A DNA stretch of 64,000 bases from Melieria omissa (GCA_963971225.1 OZ020270.1:15239817-15303816); one strand, 5' to 3'; counted from the first letter of the stretch, positions 31,587 to 43,200 are shown. The notes: generated from the letters alone by a model not told the origin. Translations and numbers: made by a program.

Positions 31587-32084
31587 TGTAGAGGTAAAGG
31601 TGTTGGTGTTAATGTGAGTGTTGTGTGTACTTTGGTCTATTGGTGGACCTCGCCTCAAAAGTATGGCTAAGTGTGAGCCTCAGTGGAACTTCGTCTGCGA
31701 GAAATCAAAACGCTTGGTTTCCGATAGTCGCAAGAACAGAAGACAACTTTATTCCGTAAAAACTGTGGCTTATAAAGAGAAACATAACTGTTATACTCGC
31801 ATAGCATTTCCAATACTCCGCCCATTATTCTAGAGCACAGTTTAAACTGACCAATCCGTAGGCAAGGACCAAAATAGCTGATCTTGCACATTTCCGTTAG
31901 GAACAGTGCGCTGCGGTAGGTAGCGTTGAACTCGCTTGGTCGCCGTCACAAGTGCTGACTTGCTTTGTTTACAACTGCGGCGACGATTGCGGCGCGCGTA
32001 ACCTGACACCAGTGCATAACGGAATGCGTATTTGCACGATCAGACGGATAGTGTCGGTGTGGGTGACCATGTGGTACCACTACA
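31587..32084 (-). repeat. 412-like 5' LTR (498 bp)
   Basis: Differs from 24688-25185 at about three positions (near 31641, 31831 and 32031). TATG follows at 32085-32088. Confidence 0.93.
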
Positions 32085-32294
32085 TATGACTTCTACAAGT
32101 AATTTTCATCGGATTTGACTAATTTTTTTTTCACTTCTTCACAAAACACTTCTCTATGCTTCTCCGAGTACGATTTTTTTTATTTTAAAAATTTTTAAAA
32201 TTATACGGTTTTTTGTGAAAAGTTGTATTTTCAACCACGTTTTTTGACCTGTTGAGGGTCATAAAAATTGAACAAAACAAAATTTCAAAAATCC

Positions 32295-32439
32295 TACTCG
32301 GAGAAGCATAGAGAAGTGTTTTATGAAGAAGTGAAAAAAAAAATTTGTCAAATCCGATGAAAATTACTTGTAGAAGACATACCACAAAGTATAAAAAAGG
32401 TGATTTTCGGGAAAATGCGTTTAAAGATAACGGAAATGC
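32295..32439. repeat. right arm of 145-bp inverted repeat
   Basis: Complements 24626-24687 joined to 32089-32170. The loop of about 125 bp lies at 32171-32294. The 412-like element landed inside the left arm. Confidence 0.8.
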
Positions 32440-32941
32440 TCGAAACGGCTGGAGGCGGCTATGTTTCCGGCTTCGAAAACCCAAGAAGGAATGTGTTTTT
32501 CACGAAACCGTTTATAAGACGTATTCCTTATATCCTCTATATTAAAAAAATGCAAAAAAAAAATATCGATTTTTTCAATCCGCGTAAGGCAGTCTGCTTT
32601 CTCAAGCCGAAAAAGTAACTGTAAATCCTTTTTTTGACTATAAAACACTTCAAATCAATAAATTACATTACAAGGTACTCACTCATAATTTTTTTGTTTT
32701 AATCTTTTAACGAAACGTCTTTTTAATAATTTTTTTCTTTTATTACTTTTCACGAAATAATTATTTCTACTAATTTCCACGAAGTTCAACTTTCAACTGA
32801 TAATAATGGGGAACGTATGATGCTTACAGCAGTGCTATATTAAAAAAAATACAACTTAATTTATCTATAATATGGCCAAAAAATTTCATTTAAAAAAATT
32901 AAAATTTATGTGGACTTTTCTAGCTTTTTGTGTACCGTGCC
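32440..32941. other. AT-rich remainder of the TTAA-flanked element
   Basis: No ORF with recognisable motifs; several short AT-rich inverted and direct words. Confidence 0.3.
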
Positions 32942-32945
32942 TTAA

Positions 32946-33085
32946 GGCCGGGTGGGGCAGTACAGGGCTAATAACATTTTCTCAAATTCTGTATTTTGGA
33001 GCACGCCACCATCGCTTTGGCTTCCGTATGCCCCAACATCGATAAGCGTGAAAGCATAGTTGCTGTCACATACTGCTAATAGAAC
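32946..33085 (-). pseudogene. Harbinger transposase exon 3 (5' part)
   Basis: After the acceptor ACTTGCAG, the minus strand encodes VLLAVCDSNYAFTLIDVG followed by AYGSQSDGGVLQNTEFEK, the block around the second catalytic Asp of PIF/Harbinger nucleases. It ends abruptly at TTAA 32942-32945, where the hairpin element inserted. The intron before it (33086-33151, 66 bp) has GTAAGT and CAG ends. Confidence 0.78.
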
Positions 33086-33151
33086 CTGCAAGTATAAGAG
33101 TTAATTAATATGCGGAACTGTGTTGCAACAAAGCGGCATAAATGCACTTAC

Positions 33152-33427
33152 AATGCTGTTGAACTTCTTGTAGTTAAAGTATTGCGATCCTGATTTGGGC
33201 GGGCAAGAGATGCGGACATGTTTTCCGTCAAGTGCCCCCAAACAATTCGGCAACCCGGTCGTCTTGAAAAAGTTATTGGCACTGCCTTATTTGGAGGAGG
33301 CACATAGGGCGAACCCAAGACCTTCCACAAAATGTCGCATGTCTCCAAAACAATACTTCTTGCCGTTTCCAGACCGATTCTGAATTTCATGGATATCACA
33401 TGCAGTGGACATCCATGAGCCAAGAAA
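33152..33427 (-). pseudogene. Harbinger transposase exon 2
   Basis: Acceptor TTTGTAG precedes FLAHGCPLHVISMKFRIGLE, which continues to SIVLETCDILWKVLGSPYVP. After a one-base frame change near 33270 come CLGALDGKHVRISCP (first catalytic Asp) and FNYKKFNSI up to the donor GTAAGTGC. The phase matches exon 1 across the interrupted intron. The frameshift makes the transposase non-functional. Confidence 0.8.
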
Positions 33428-33449
33428 CTACAAATGGAAATAGGAAGTT

Positions 33450-33868
33450 AGTAACGATAACCCACCAACGGCTATCTTTTAACCATAACTCAGAAACCTG
33501 ACTCCTCAAACACAATCGATCTGTTCCTTCAATCCTTATCACAACCTATAAAATCCCATATGTAAACAAATCCCAACAGCCGATAACTCTCCAGTCGTTT
33601 TCTTCCACTTGAATATCCATAAACCCTTATCGCAACATACAGCATCACAAACGCAAACAAATCCTAAGTGGCTTCCTGCCTTTTCATAAACATACAATAT
33701 ATATTTAAACATAAAATATGCATATCGCAACAAACCGAGGTTTCATTGTGAACTCTGTGCGTTGCAATATTTAGTCTTAAGTTGGAATTTAATAAAGAAC
33801 ATTCCTATAACACAGAACTCTTCGTTTAATTTACAACGAGCGAATCAATTCAAATTGATTCTATAACT
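33450..33868 (+). repeat. errantivirus 5' LTR (419 bp)
   Basis: Nearly identical to 45419-46168 once the 327-bp solo LTR is removed. It ends CTATAACT. AATAAAG lies at about 33791-33797. Confidence 0.92.
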
Positions 33869-33880
33869 GGCGCAGTCGGT
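33868..33880 (+). promoter_or_regulatory. primer-binding site TGGCGCAGTCGGT
   Basis: Matches the tRNA-Ser-type site used by 17.6/297-group elements; its first T is the last base of the LTR. Confidence 0.75.
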
Positions 33881-33986
33881 CTTAAGAACCTAACAAAAAG
33901 GATAACAAACCCGAAGCTATTTTTACAATACAAAAGAATTGTTTAAATAAAAGTGGAAAAAAAGTGCAGTGAATAACAGCCGAATT

Positions 33987-34723
33987 ATGGAGACGCTGAA
34001 GCTGCTCGAACCATTCGATGGATCGAAAAGGAAATTTGCCAGGTCAACACGGTGGATACTCTGGTGCCCACAATGAACGCAGTAAGTCCGGACGATCAAC
34101 TTTATTTCTTCCAATGCATCCTGAATACACTACGCGGAGACGCCTCTGAACTGGTGTGTAGGGAGCTGCCAAATACCTGGGCCCAACTACGGACAACTCT
34201 CATCAACGAGTATGGCGACCACAGACCAATCGATGAGGCGATCATTAAGATCAACAACATTAGATACAAAGGTGATATAAATGAGTTTTGTACTAAAATA
34301 TTAGACAGAATAAGCTCCATACGCGACAGAATACTCCTGAAGCAACCTGACAACGCAGACATTTTAAAAAATATGTGCACAAAAACATCATTTAAACACT
34401 TAATTAAAGAACTGCCCCCTAAAATGGTAACAATAATTTACGGGGCAAATGCCACAACTGTACAAACTGCTATTATGGCCCTTAAAGAAAACAACATGTA
34501 TAGATCTAACAGAAGCAGAGGTTTTAACCAATCTAAAAATACACAAAGTCCTCAACCAAATACATTTAAAAATATTTACCAAAATTCCTCACAATCGAGA
34601 AACCACAAACATAACGCGTCGGGACAGACAAAACAAGTTCCAATGACTGTTGACCAGAATTTTCGGCTACAGGCCTCGGACAAGTACCAACCTCAATCTG
34701 GCACCTGTTCGGGAGAAGATTAA
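33987..34723 (+). pseudogene. errantivirus gag, frameshifted near the start
   Basis: ATG at 33987 begins METLKLLEPFDGSKRKFAR. The frame changes near 34020-34045, after which 34052-34723 stays open with a capsid-like region (LYFFQCILNTLRGDASELV, TFKHL-type segments) and a basic Asn/Gln-rich tail to the stop at 34721-34723. No zinc knuckle is visible. It lies 120 bp after the primer-binding site and overlaps the pol frame. The early frameshift would stop synthesis. Confidence 0.8.
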
Positions 34724-36517
34724 AATGTCTAATCGACACGGGATTGTTAAAAATAGCTTCGCTGCCTATCCAATTCAAACAATTTCAGGCAACTTAATAC
34801 TTGATAGAACTATTTCAACAGCTGGTCTAAAATTTTATGTATGTGACATCCTACGAAAAATAGGAGCCATTATACACACAATTGACAACTCAATAACGGT
34901 AAACACAGACTACTTGAAAATACTCGCTTTACCAGAAGAAACAAATTTCCATACGGTACAAGAGTATAATCTAAGAACATCACACTTAAATCCAAACAAA
35001 AAAGATAAATTAGTAACACTTCTTCAAAAATACGAAACGATCACATACAACACCAATGACCCCTTTACTTTTACGAACAGAGTAAAACACAAAATTAATA
35101 CAAAACATGACAAGCCAATCTACTCCAAACTATATACATAGATACCCACACATACACAAAGAGGAGATAGATAAACAAATAAGCGACATGTTAGCGCAAG
35201 GCATAATACAAAAAAGTAAATCACCATATAATTCACCCCTTTGGGTAGTCCCCAAAAAGATAGACGCCTCAGGCAAACAAAAGTGGCGAATAGTAATTGA
35301 CTATAGAAAGCTCAATGAGATAACGATAGATGACAAATTTCCAATACCGTTAATCGAAGATATATTGGATAAACTAGGACAATGTAAATATTTTACAACA
35401 TTAGATCTTGCAAAAGGTTTTCACCAAACTGAAATGTCTCCTAAAGATAGACAAAAAACCGCTTTTTCGACACAGAAAGGACATTATGAATTTCTACGAA
35501 TGCCGTTTGGCCTAAAAAACGCACCAGCCACATTTCAAAGGTTGATAAACGAAGTATTAGCAAATCTGATAGGAACACACTGTTTAGTGTACTTAGACGA
35601 TATTATAATATTCAGCAAAACACTAGAAGAACATCTGAAATCTCTTGAGTTAGTCTTACGGACATTACACGAAGCAAATCTCAAAATAGAGCTAGATAAA
35701 TGTGAATTTCTAAAGCAGGAAACAGAGTTTCTTGGACACATTGTCAATCAGAATGGCATAAAAGCGAACCCGAACAAAATAAAAGCGATTCGAGATTTCC
35801 CCATACCCAAAACAAAGAAACAAATCCAAAGTTTCTTGAGCCTTGCAGGTTATTACAGACGCTTTATACCAAACTTTGCGAAATTAACGAAACCGCTCTC
35901 AGCGAATCTAAAGCAAGATGCAAAGCTCAATCCCCAGAACCCTGAGTACATTCAAGCTGTCCAAATAATAAAAGACTTGATCTCAAACGATCCTATTTTA
36001 GCATACCCAGACTACAGGAAACCCTTTACTCTTACCACCGATGCTAGTAATTATGCAATGGGAGCAGTGTTAAGTCAAGGTCCACATCCAATATGCTTTG
36101 CAAGCAAAACATTCAACGAAGCTCAACAGAATTACTCAGCAACTGAGAAAGAATTACTAGCTATAGTATGGGCAACTCAGCAGTTTAGACCCTACCTCTA
36201 TGGAGTAAAATTCTTAATTCAAACCGATCACAGACCACTCCAATGGTTGCAAACACTTAAGGAACCTAACCAGAAACTCCAAAGATGGAAAATCAGGCTT
36301 AACGAATACAACTTCGACATAAAATATCTGCCGGGTAAGGAAAATTACGTAGCAGATGCACTCTCCAAAATTCCCTTAGAAGAGTGTCACCTACACACAG
36401 AAAATATACCTGAGGAAGATGTAAACACTAACGAAACAATACATTCTGCTCATGAAGACAGCGGAAATTTGATACCAATTTCGGAAAGACCGCTCAATTT
36501 CTTCAGAAATAAAATAA
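34706..36517 (+). pseudogene. errantivirus pol: protease, reverse transcriptase, RNase H
   Basis: The protease active-site word CLIDTG (34723-34740) is followed by a frame change. The next frame (to 35141) holds the rest of the protease and linker, and 35107-36517 holds an open RT and RNase [45 protein letters not shown], catalytic YLDDIIIFS, then [31 protein letters not shown] and [10 protein letters not shown]. The frame ends where a Helitron inserted at 36518, before the integrase. Confidence 0.87.
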
Positions 36518-36989
36518 TCTATACTATTATATAAAAACAAGTGTGACGTTTTTTGAGCCACAATCAGGCAAAAACCACTGAACCGATTTAGATGAAATAA
36601 GCACCAAACATATTTTAATCTGTGGGAATGGTACATAGGCTATATGAGATTGACCACGCCCCTTATAACGCCCACTATGGTAACAAAACTCATCTATGGT
36701 ATGCTTTTGTAATATGGGTATCAGACGTATCAGCGTTACATTGCGGCAAACATAGGCTATAATATAATCGGCCACGCCCACTTTCTGTGCCCACTACACT
36801 AACAAAACGAAGCTTCGGTACATGTCGGCAAATCAGTATTAATATCAAATGATTCCATGTTTCATCGATGCTAACATAGGTTATATAAGATTGACCACGC
36901 CCACCTAATACGCCTTCTCGCCACGATCACTATAATAACAAATCAGCCATGATATATATGTCACAGCAATATGGGTGTCAAACGATTTA

Positions 36990-38160
36990 GCGATTCGATA
37001 GGGGGCATAGGGTGGGTTTTTGATAAGGGGGCGTAGCACCGCCCATACAACTTAAATTTTCAATATGGAATATCTTCGGAATGAGAAATCGGGCAGCATT
37101 AAAATTTGGTGCGGGGCCACCGTTTGATGTGCCGTTTCACTGGTAAAACTTTGTGAGCGTTGGACAAGGGGCGTGACACTTTTTAAGCAACTCAAATGTT
37201 TTGAATAGCTTTAATAATAATTTAATTGATTGGCACGACAGCCCGCTTACGCGAGACTAAGGCCTAGCTTCCCGCAACCACCCGTGTTGTGCGTGTGAAT
37301 TTTGTACGCGGGTGGAAGGGACCTACAGGTTTATGCCGGTTCCGAACGGCAGGTTGGGAGCTTTTTCATGGGCAATTTTTACTCTCAGAGGTTTGCCATT
37401 TCCAGCTGAGCGGACAGCCACCGAAAAAGAAAACGAGTTTCCCGTTATTTTTTTTTTTAGGTGTTACTACATACTGAATTCGAACTTGCGTCGCTCTGCA
37501 TGCGACTCACTGGACCGCGCACTAACCAACTGAGCCACGGCGGCTGTTATTGAATAGCTTTGGAACAGCAAATTACACAGTAAAGAGATTTGACACAAAC
37601 TTACGATTTAGATGTGCCTATCGACATGGGGAATGGGGTGGGTATCGGACGAGGGGCCTGACACTGCTCATAGAAACCAAGTTTTTAATATGAAATATCT
37701 TCGGAATTATAAGTCGGCCAGCATTGAAATTTGATATAGCATCATGGCTTAGACGTGTCGTTCAAGTGGTTAAATTGTATGGGCGTTGGACAAGTGGCGT
37801 GGTACTTTTTAAGCGACCTTATTGTTTTCAATTACTTTGGAACTGCAAATCACACATCAAGATATTTGGCATATACTTACGATTTCGACGTGGCCTTCGA
37901 CAGGGAGAGTAGAGTGGGTATTGGAAGAGGGGCATGGCACCGTCCATACAACCCAAGTTTTTAATGTGGAATATCTTCGGAACAATAAGTTGGAAAGCTT
38001 TGAAGTTTTGTATACCTCTCTCATAGATGTTTCATTCTACTGGCGGTATATTTTTTGCGACTAAATTTATTGCGACTGTAACATTGGAACTGAAAGTCGC
38101 ATATTAATGAAACCAGGTCACACCCTTTGGCTGGAGGAATGGATTGGGCATTACATAAAA
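36990..38160 (+). repeat. about 276-bp tandem repeat inside the Helitron
   Basis: TATCTTCGGA occurs at 37071, 37697 and 37972, and GGGTGGGTATTGGA-type words at about 37010, 37637 and 37914. After subtracting the 349-bp SINE insertion, the spacing is about 276 bp. Upstream, GACCACGCCC recurs at shorter spacing (36652, 36895). Copies have diverged by roughly 20-30 percent by eye. Confidence 0.65.
37213..37549 (-). mobile_element. tRNA-derived SINE, 337 bp
   Basis: On the minus strand the 5' end has a tRNA-like head with an A box (TGGCTCAGTTGG, 37526-37537) and a B box (GTTCGAATTC, 37476-37485). It is followed by an A-rich junction, a body with AGGTTTGCCATTTCCAGCTG (as read on plus), and an ATT-rich tail. 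A 12-bp duplication TTGAATAGCTTT flanks it (37201-37212, 37550-37561). It would be transcribed by RNA polymerase III and mobilised by a LINE. Family not named. Confidence 0.85.
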
Positions 38161-38252
38161 GAGGCGTGGCATCGCCCATAGAGTATAGTATGAAAAAACT
38201 TGATTTATTGGGCCCATTGAAGCTTGCGTGCAAAGCCGCAGGGCCCTACTTG

Positions 38253-38701
38253 TAATCAATAAATGCAACCATTGCAATATCTGTAAACCAGAAAACCAAC
38301 CAAACAAATTACCTTTCAGAGTAACCGCAGCAGCAACTGACGAAACAAAAAAACTAATAATTGATTTTTGGCAGTTCAATCAGAAAACCTTTTTATCGGC
38401 AATCGACTTATACTCGAAGTACGTAACTGTAGAGTATGTCAAAACCCCGAATTGGCTAGAAGCGAAAAGGGCACTTCTGAGGATATTCACATACATAGGC
38501 ACACCAAAAACAATTAAAGCCGATAAAGACCCAGCATTCGAAGCAAAGCCTTTCAAAAATTGGTTAGGCCAATTAAACATAGAACTAGAAATTACCCACG
38601 GAAAGACAGGAATAGCAGGTGTGGAACGCTTCCATAGAACCATTAACGAAAATACAGAATGCAGAGTACAACTTCTAAATGACGACAACAACGAAAAATA
38701 A
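38253..38701 (+). pseudogene. errantivirus integrase remnant
   Basis: Directly after the Helitron the frame resumes at the zinc-binding CNHCNIC, then the core (AIDLYSKYVTVEYV, IKADKDPAFEAKPFKNW, with a Glu in GIAGVERFHRTINE). It stops at 38699-38701. The region between RNase H and these cysteines, including the paired histidines, is missing, so a deletion accompanied or preceded the Helitron insertion. A continuation up to about 38990 is visible in other frames (DPNYMRQRNKRRPE). Confidence 0.8.
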
Positions 38702-39059
38702 ATACGCTTATAATCACCTATTAAATCACTCCACCACTGGCAAAATTCCATACCTCCTTTATTCTAAACAGGAAGAAATAGATAAAATTCAACAGAACAA
38801 GATTAACAGAATCGCATATCTAAACACATCCCAAAACAGAACAGATCACGAGATCGACCCTAATTACATGAGACAAAGAAACAAGAGACGACCGGAAACA
38901 GATCAAAACAGACTATGTTCAACAGACAGATCTTGACTATGTTATAACAGGCAAAGCACAAAAACGAAAATTTTACAAGTTAAACTTCAAGAGAAAGAAG
39001 GCTAACGAAGATTCTTCCAGAGATCAAAACTTCGACCTCATCGAAACTGCTGAAGATAT

Positions 39060-39967
39060 GGGCATTCCTCTGGATGATCATCCAGATTACACTAGTGGTA
39101 GCACAGTCAATCCAAGGCCAGTCATTAGCGACCAATAACGGATTCATCGCCATTGAACGAGGCGAATACGCAATTCCGCAACAATTTCAAACAATAATTC
39201 ACACTATTAATACAGAAAAACTACTGGAAACCCAAGAAGAACTTGAAGGAGTAGTCGAAGAAAATCAGTATTTCTATACACCCCACATCATGAAAAAATT
39301 AAAAATAAGTAAACAGCACTTAAACTTATTCAAAACGAGACATGCTAGAGCTCTTATGAACATTGTAGACAACGCGTTAGAATATCTATTCGGAACATTG
39401 ACTGAAGAAGGCAAAAACGAAATCAGAAGAAACACTGACTTAAACACTGACACTGAAAATATAATTATTAAACTACAACACCAAGCAAACGTACTCCAAG
39501 ACGGATACAGAAGACAATTGGCACTTTTCACTTTTACTAATACTGTCGAAACGTTTCTACATCACTTAGAAGACATTGAACAATCCATTCAATTAGCGAA
39601 ATTCGGAATCGTTAACCCGAAAGACATACCACTAGAAGCATTTGATAATTTGTCTTATGACCAGTTTAAAAATATTAAAACTTCAATTTGGAAGAAAAAA
39701 TAAAACACTTTTCATAATCATTTGCATACCAGATGTCATTATAACACGTCCAGTTGTTCGCATTATTCCAATACCAAATAATGAAAGCGAAGATCTAGAT
39801 ATAGATCCACAACAAAAATATGTTAACATCAATTAGAAACTACAAGAATTGAGCGAAAACAATAAACTATACAAAACAAATCAATGCATAGAAAATTTAA
39901 TGTTAAAAGATACGATCAAATGTCATTTCCGAAATGCAACTGAAACCAAAGTCACATATCTAGAACC
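39060..39967 (+). pseudogene. errantivirus env, N-terminal part
   Basis: The frame at 39074-39703 starts with a hydrophobic signal-like stretch (MIIQITLVVAQSIQG) and contains HARALMNIVDNALEYLFGTL, the conserved hydrophobic block after the cleavage site in errantiviral env proteins, followed by heptad-like helices. The frame breaks at about 39700 and the remnant continues to 39967, where the gypsy element inserted. This is an old envelope gene, described here as broken; the distal part is at 45036-45470. Confidence 0.8.
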
Positions 39968-40020
39968 TGTAGTATTTAATGGTACGGTGGCATCACCCGA
40001 GCAGTGGCACTGTTCAGTGT
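39968..40020 (+). repeat. truncated 5' LTR remnant (53 bp)
   Basis: Begins TGTAGTATTTAATGGTACGG and matches 44723-44775; the remaining 256 bp of the LTR and the primer-binding site are absent. Confidence 0.9.
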
Positions 40021-40192
40021 GTCCAGCGGAGCACCCGCCTCGATTTCACAACAACGTGAGTTAGTGCAGCGTCCAGCGGAGCACCCGCCGCAACTTCACA
40101 ACAGCGCGAGTTAGTGCAGTGTCCAGCGGAGCACCCGCCGCAATTTCATAACAACGCGGGTTAGTGCATCGTCCAGCGGAGCACCCACTTAC
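40021..40192 (+). repeat. 50-bp tandem repeats in gypsy leader
   Basis: GTCCAGCGGAGCACCCGCC recurs at 40021, 40071, 40121 and 40171, an exact 50-bp period with few mismatches. The array ends just before the gag start at 40205. Confidence 0.9.
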
Positions 40193-40204
40193 GAATCCAG
40201 CACT

Positions 40205-43200
40205 ATGAATCGAGCGACGAAGGGCCAATTGATGGCTGAGCTGACGGCTGCGGGCATTTCGCCGCCGCCGAACTCGACACGCACCACTTTGATGGCGCTC
40301 CACGCGGAGGCCGGTCTTCCCGGTGGTGACGAGGTTGATGTACTGGAATGCGACGAAGACGCCGCCGCTGAGATCCAACGGCTCGAACAGCGGGCACTAG
40401 AACAAGAAACGGCGTCCACGTCGGGCCGACGTAAATTTGATTTTTCCGAAATGGACAGTGCAATTGCCGACTTCACGGGCGACGACTCCTATGGCATCCG
40501 GAAGTGGATCGCCGACTTCGAAGACATTTCAGCCACGCTCGATTGCGATGATCGCGATCGATATATTTGTGCGCGCCGCAAGTTGAAGGGAACAGCAGGT
40601 GTGTTCCTCCGCACAATTCATGTCACCAATTGGGCGGAGTTGCGTCCTATGCTAGTGGCTGAGTTCGATCGCCGTACGAGCCGCCAAGAAGTCTACGACC
40701 AGCTGCGTCAGCATTTTAAGAAGAAAAACGAGACGAGCTTCCGGTACGTCCTTATTATGGTGGAGATTGCCTCACATGCAGACATCGAAGCCAACGAAGT
40801 CATTGAAGCGATAATTGCCGGCCTACAAGATCGTACCTCCGATATTTCGATCTTGTATGGCGCAACCGACATCCAGCAGCTGAAGGAGCTGATGGTTCGC
40901 TACGACAAGCTGAAATTGCGCCGCTCCGAAGTGCGCCTTCCGATTCCAGCTGTCACACCTCCGACGAGCGCCACCCACACCAAACTTCCGACTTCCGCCG
41001 CAGCTAGTGGACCACGCTGCTTTAATTGTTCCGGCTATGGGCATTTTTCCTCTGAGTGTCCAAAAGAGCGTCGCGTTCCTGGTTCGTGCTTCCGATGTGG
41101 CAACCTTGGCCACCAACAAGCTGACTGCCCGTCAGCCCCGAAGAAACAACGAGCCGCGTTCGTGGGCGTCCACAGTGCCCGACCTATCGCCCGAGAAGAT
41201 GACGACGGTGATGACGAGGGGACAGCTCAGACCATGAGCGCACTTCAGATGGTGAGTGTTGTGTTTAAGTCGAGTGATTCCAAATGCACAGGTGTAATTG
41301 GTTGTAATTCTCTTCTTGATACGGGTAGCCCCGTTAGCTTTATTACAATATCCTTGGTTCCGGAGTTTGTCAAGATTGGACAACCGAGGCCATCGAACTT
41401 TTGCGGATTGGGCAAGGCTAATATAGTCACTCACGGTGAGCTGGGTGTTGCTGTGCTACTGCAGAATCGTGTGCGGATAATTCCTGTGTTGGTTCTGTCA
41501 GATGACGCTCTTCCGTTCCCGATGCTGCTTGGCTGGGATGCACTCCAGTCATTTAAAATCCTAAGGTATTCTTGCCCAATCATTCCCATTCCTGAACATA
41601 GTTCTGTATTTAACGTTTCTGGCAATGCCATATTAAATGAACCAAAAGACGTGTGCGTTTGTAATTCACCTCTGACTTCCGAAGTGGCTCAATTGAATAG
41701 TGTAAGTGAAAGTGGGGGCTCATCCAGGCGAATTCTCATTAATCGGAAGGGAATTGTTTCAAATTTCTTTGCCACTCCGCGTCGAACATTGTCGCGGCCT
41801 GGTGCCATTGAGGCGCTTGATGAGTTCCAAAATTCTCAGAATCCTTGGGTTCTTGTATCTTCCGACGAAATTGACATTGATCCGCAGCTTGCTGCACCGT
41901 TCCGTGACTGCTTACGCCACGGGATTACCTCCGAATATTTGAAGTTTGATCAAAGTTCGGTGACTGTCCCGAATTATGATATGACGATACGTCTCACCAC
42001 CGATACGCCGTTCTTTTGCTCGCCTCGGCGACTCTCTTACCGCGAGAAGGATGAAGTGAGTGCGATCATAAGTGACCTTCTGCGACGCGAAGTAATCAGA
42101 GTCAGCGATTCACCCTATGCTTCACCTATTGTGTTAGTTAAGAAGAAAAATGGTGAAACGCGCATGTGTGTTGATTATAGAGCGCTCAATAAATTGACAA
42201 TACGAGACAATTTTCCTATTCCGTTAATTGACGATTGCCTTGAATATCTCGGCAATAAGAAAATATTTACGTTGCTTGATCTCAAGAATGGTTTTCACCA
42301 CGTGAAAATGGCGGTTGACTCGACGCGATACACTTCTTTCGTAACCCCGAGTGGTCAATACGAGTACATCCGAATGCCATTCGGGCTGAGAAATGCACCC
42401 TCAGTGTTTCAGCGGTTCATATCGCGAATCCTTAAGCCTTTTACCGATACCGGACTTATTGTAGTCTATTTTGACGATATTGTGATCGCCTCAAGGGACA
42501 TTGCCGAGCATATGGAGTTGATAATCGACGTCCTGCGCTGTCTTGCTCGTAATGGACTAGAGTTGCGATTGTCAAAGTGCAAGTTTGCTTACGAACAGAT
42601 TGAATATCTGGGATACAATGTCTCAGCGTCTGGTATTACTCCCAGTGGGGACCATATACACGCTATACAAAATTACCCAGTGCCAAAAAGCTCTAAGGAG
42701 CTACATTCATATTTGGGATTATGCTCATATTTTCGGCGGTTTGTCCCGTCATTCTCGGTCATTGCCCGTCCTCTGAATAATCTTACGAAGAAGGAGGTCC
42801 CGTTTCATTTCAATGATGAGTGCCGAGAGGCCTATGAAATGTTGCGTACCGCTCTTACCTCCGCCCCAGTTCTTACGATTTACGACCCGAAGCGTGAAAC
42901 CGAGCTGCATTGCGATGCAAGCGCAAAAGGCTTCGGTGCCGTTTTGCTTCAGAAAGGCGATGATGGGAAATTGCATCCAGCGTCGTACTACTCGAAGAGT
43001 ACAACGCCTCAAGAAGCCAATTATCACAGTTTCGAGTTGGAAACTCTTGCTATTGTCTACGCCCTCCGCCGATTCCGCACTTATTTGGAAGGCATTCCAT
43101 TTAAAATTGTTACTGGTTGTAACTCACTAACTCTAACAGTAAATAAACGAGAAATGAATCCGCGAATCGCTCGGGCCCTTGAATTTGAAAATTATAATTA

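Larger units (their letters stand above)
24688..32084 (-). mobile_element. 412/mdg1-like LTR retrotransposon, young
   Basis: Identical-length 498-bp LTRs (24688-25185 and 31587-32084) differ at about three positions by eye, and TATG is duplicated at 24684-24687 and 32085-32088. A primer-binding site (TGGCGATCCTGC, minus strand, about 31575-31586) abuts the right LTR. Order on the minus strand: LTR, small leader ORFs, gag, protease-RT-RNase H-integrase, LTR. No env is present. Leader ORFs before gag and absence of env fit the 412/mdg1 group; that assignment is from memory of the family. Confidence 0.88.
24480..32941. mobile_element. TTAA-flanked hairpin element, split by a 412-like retrotransposon
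   Basis: The transposase exon at the right ends at TTAA 32942-32945, and TTAA also lies at 24476-24479, so something inserted at a TTAA site. Without the retrotransposon it is about 1.06 kb (24480-24687 plus 32089-32941). It contains a 145-bp inverted repeat (24626-24687 joined to 32089-32170 against 32295-32439) that would form a hairpin. Its outermost ends do not match each other, so a piggyBac-type origin is not proven. Confidence 0.45.
36518..38252 (+). mobile_element. non-autonomous Helitron with internal tandem repeats
   Basis: The 5' end is TCTATACTATTATATAAAAA, resembling known insect Helitron starts. The 3' end is GCCGCAGGGCCCTACTTG, with GGGCCC at 38211-38216 and 38241-38246 able to pair in a hairpin. 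Insertion is between A (36517) and T (38253) with no target duplication, as Helitrons do. The end is CTTG rather than the usual CTRR. No Rep/helicase ORF is present. The interior has about three copies of a 276-bp unit and a SINE. Confidence 0.7.

Noticed and set aside
31329..31658. 109-residue ORF starting in the 412-like 5' LTR
   Set aside because: It crosses the LTR, the primer-binding site and the leader; low-complexity Thr/Arg composition.
37476..37549. tRNA gene on the minus strand
   Set aside because: A and B boxes are present but the rest does not close into a cloverleaf with a standard acceptor stem, and it continues into a SINE body with a 12-bp target duplication.
40021..40192. 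50-bp regularly spaced repeats
   Set aside because: Tandem duplication in a gypsy leader, without variable spacers.
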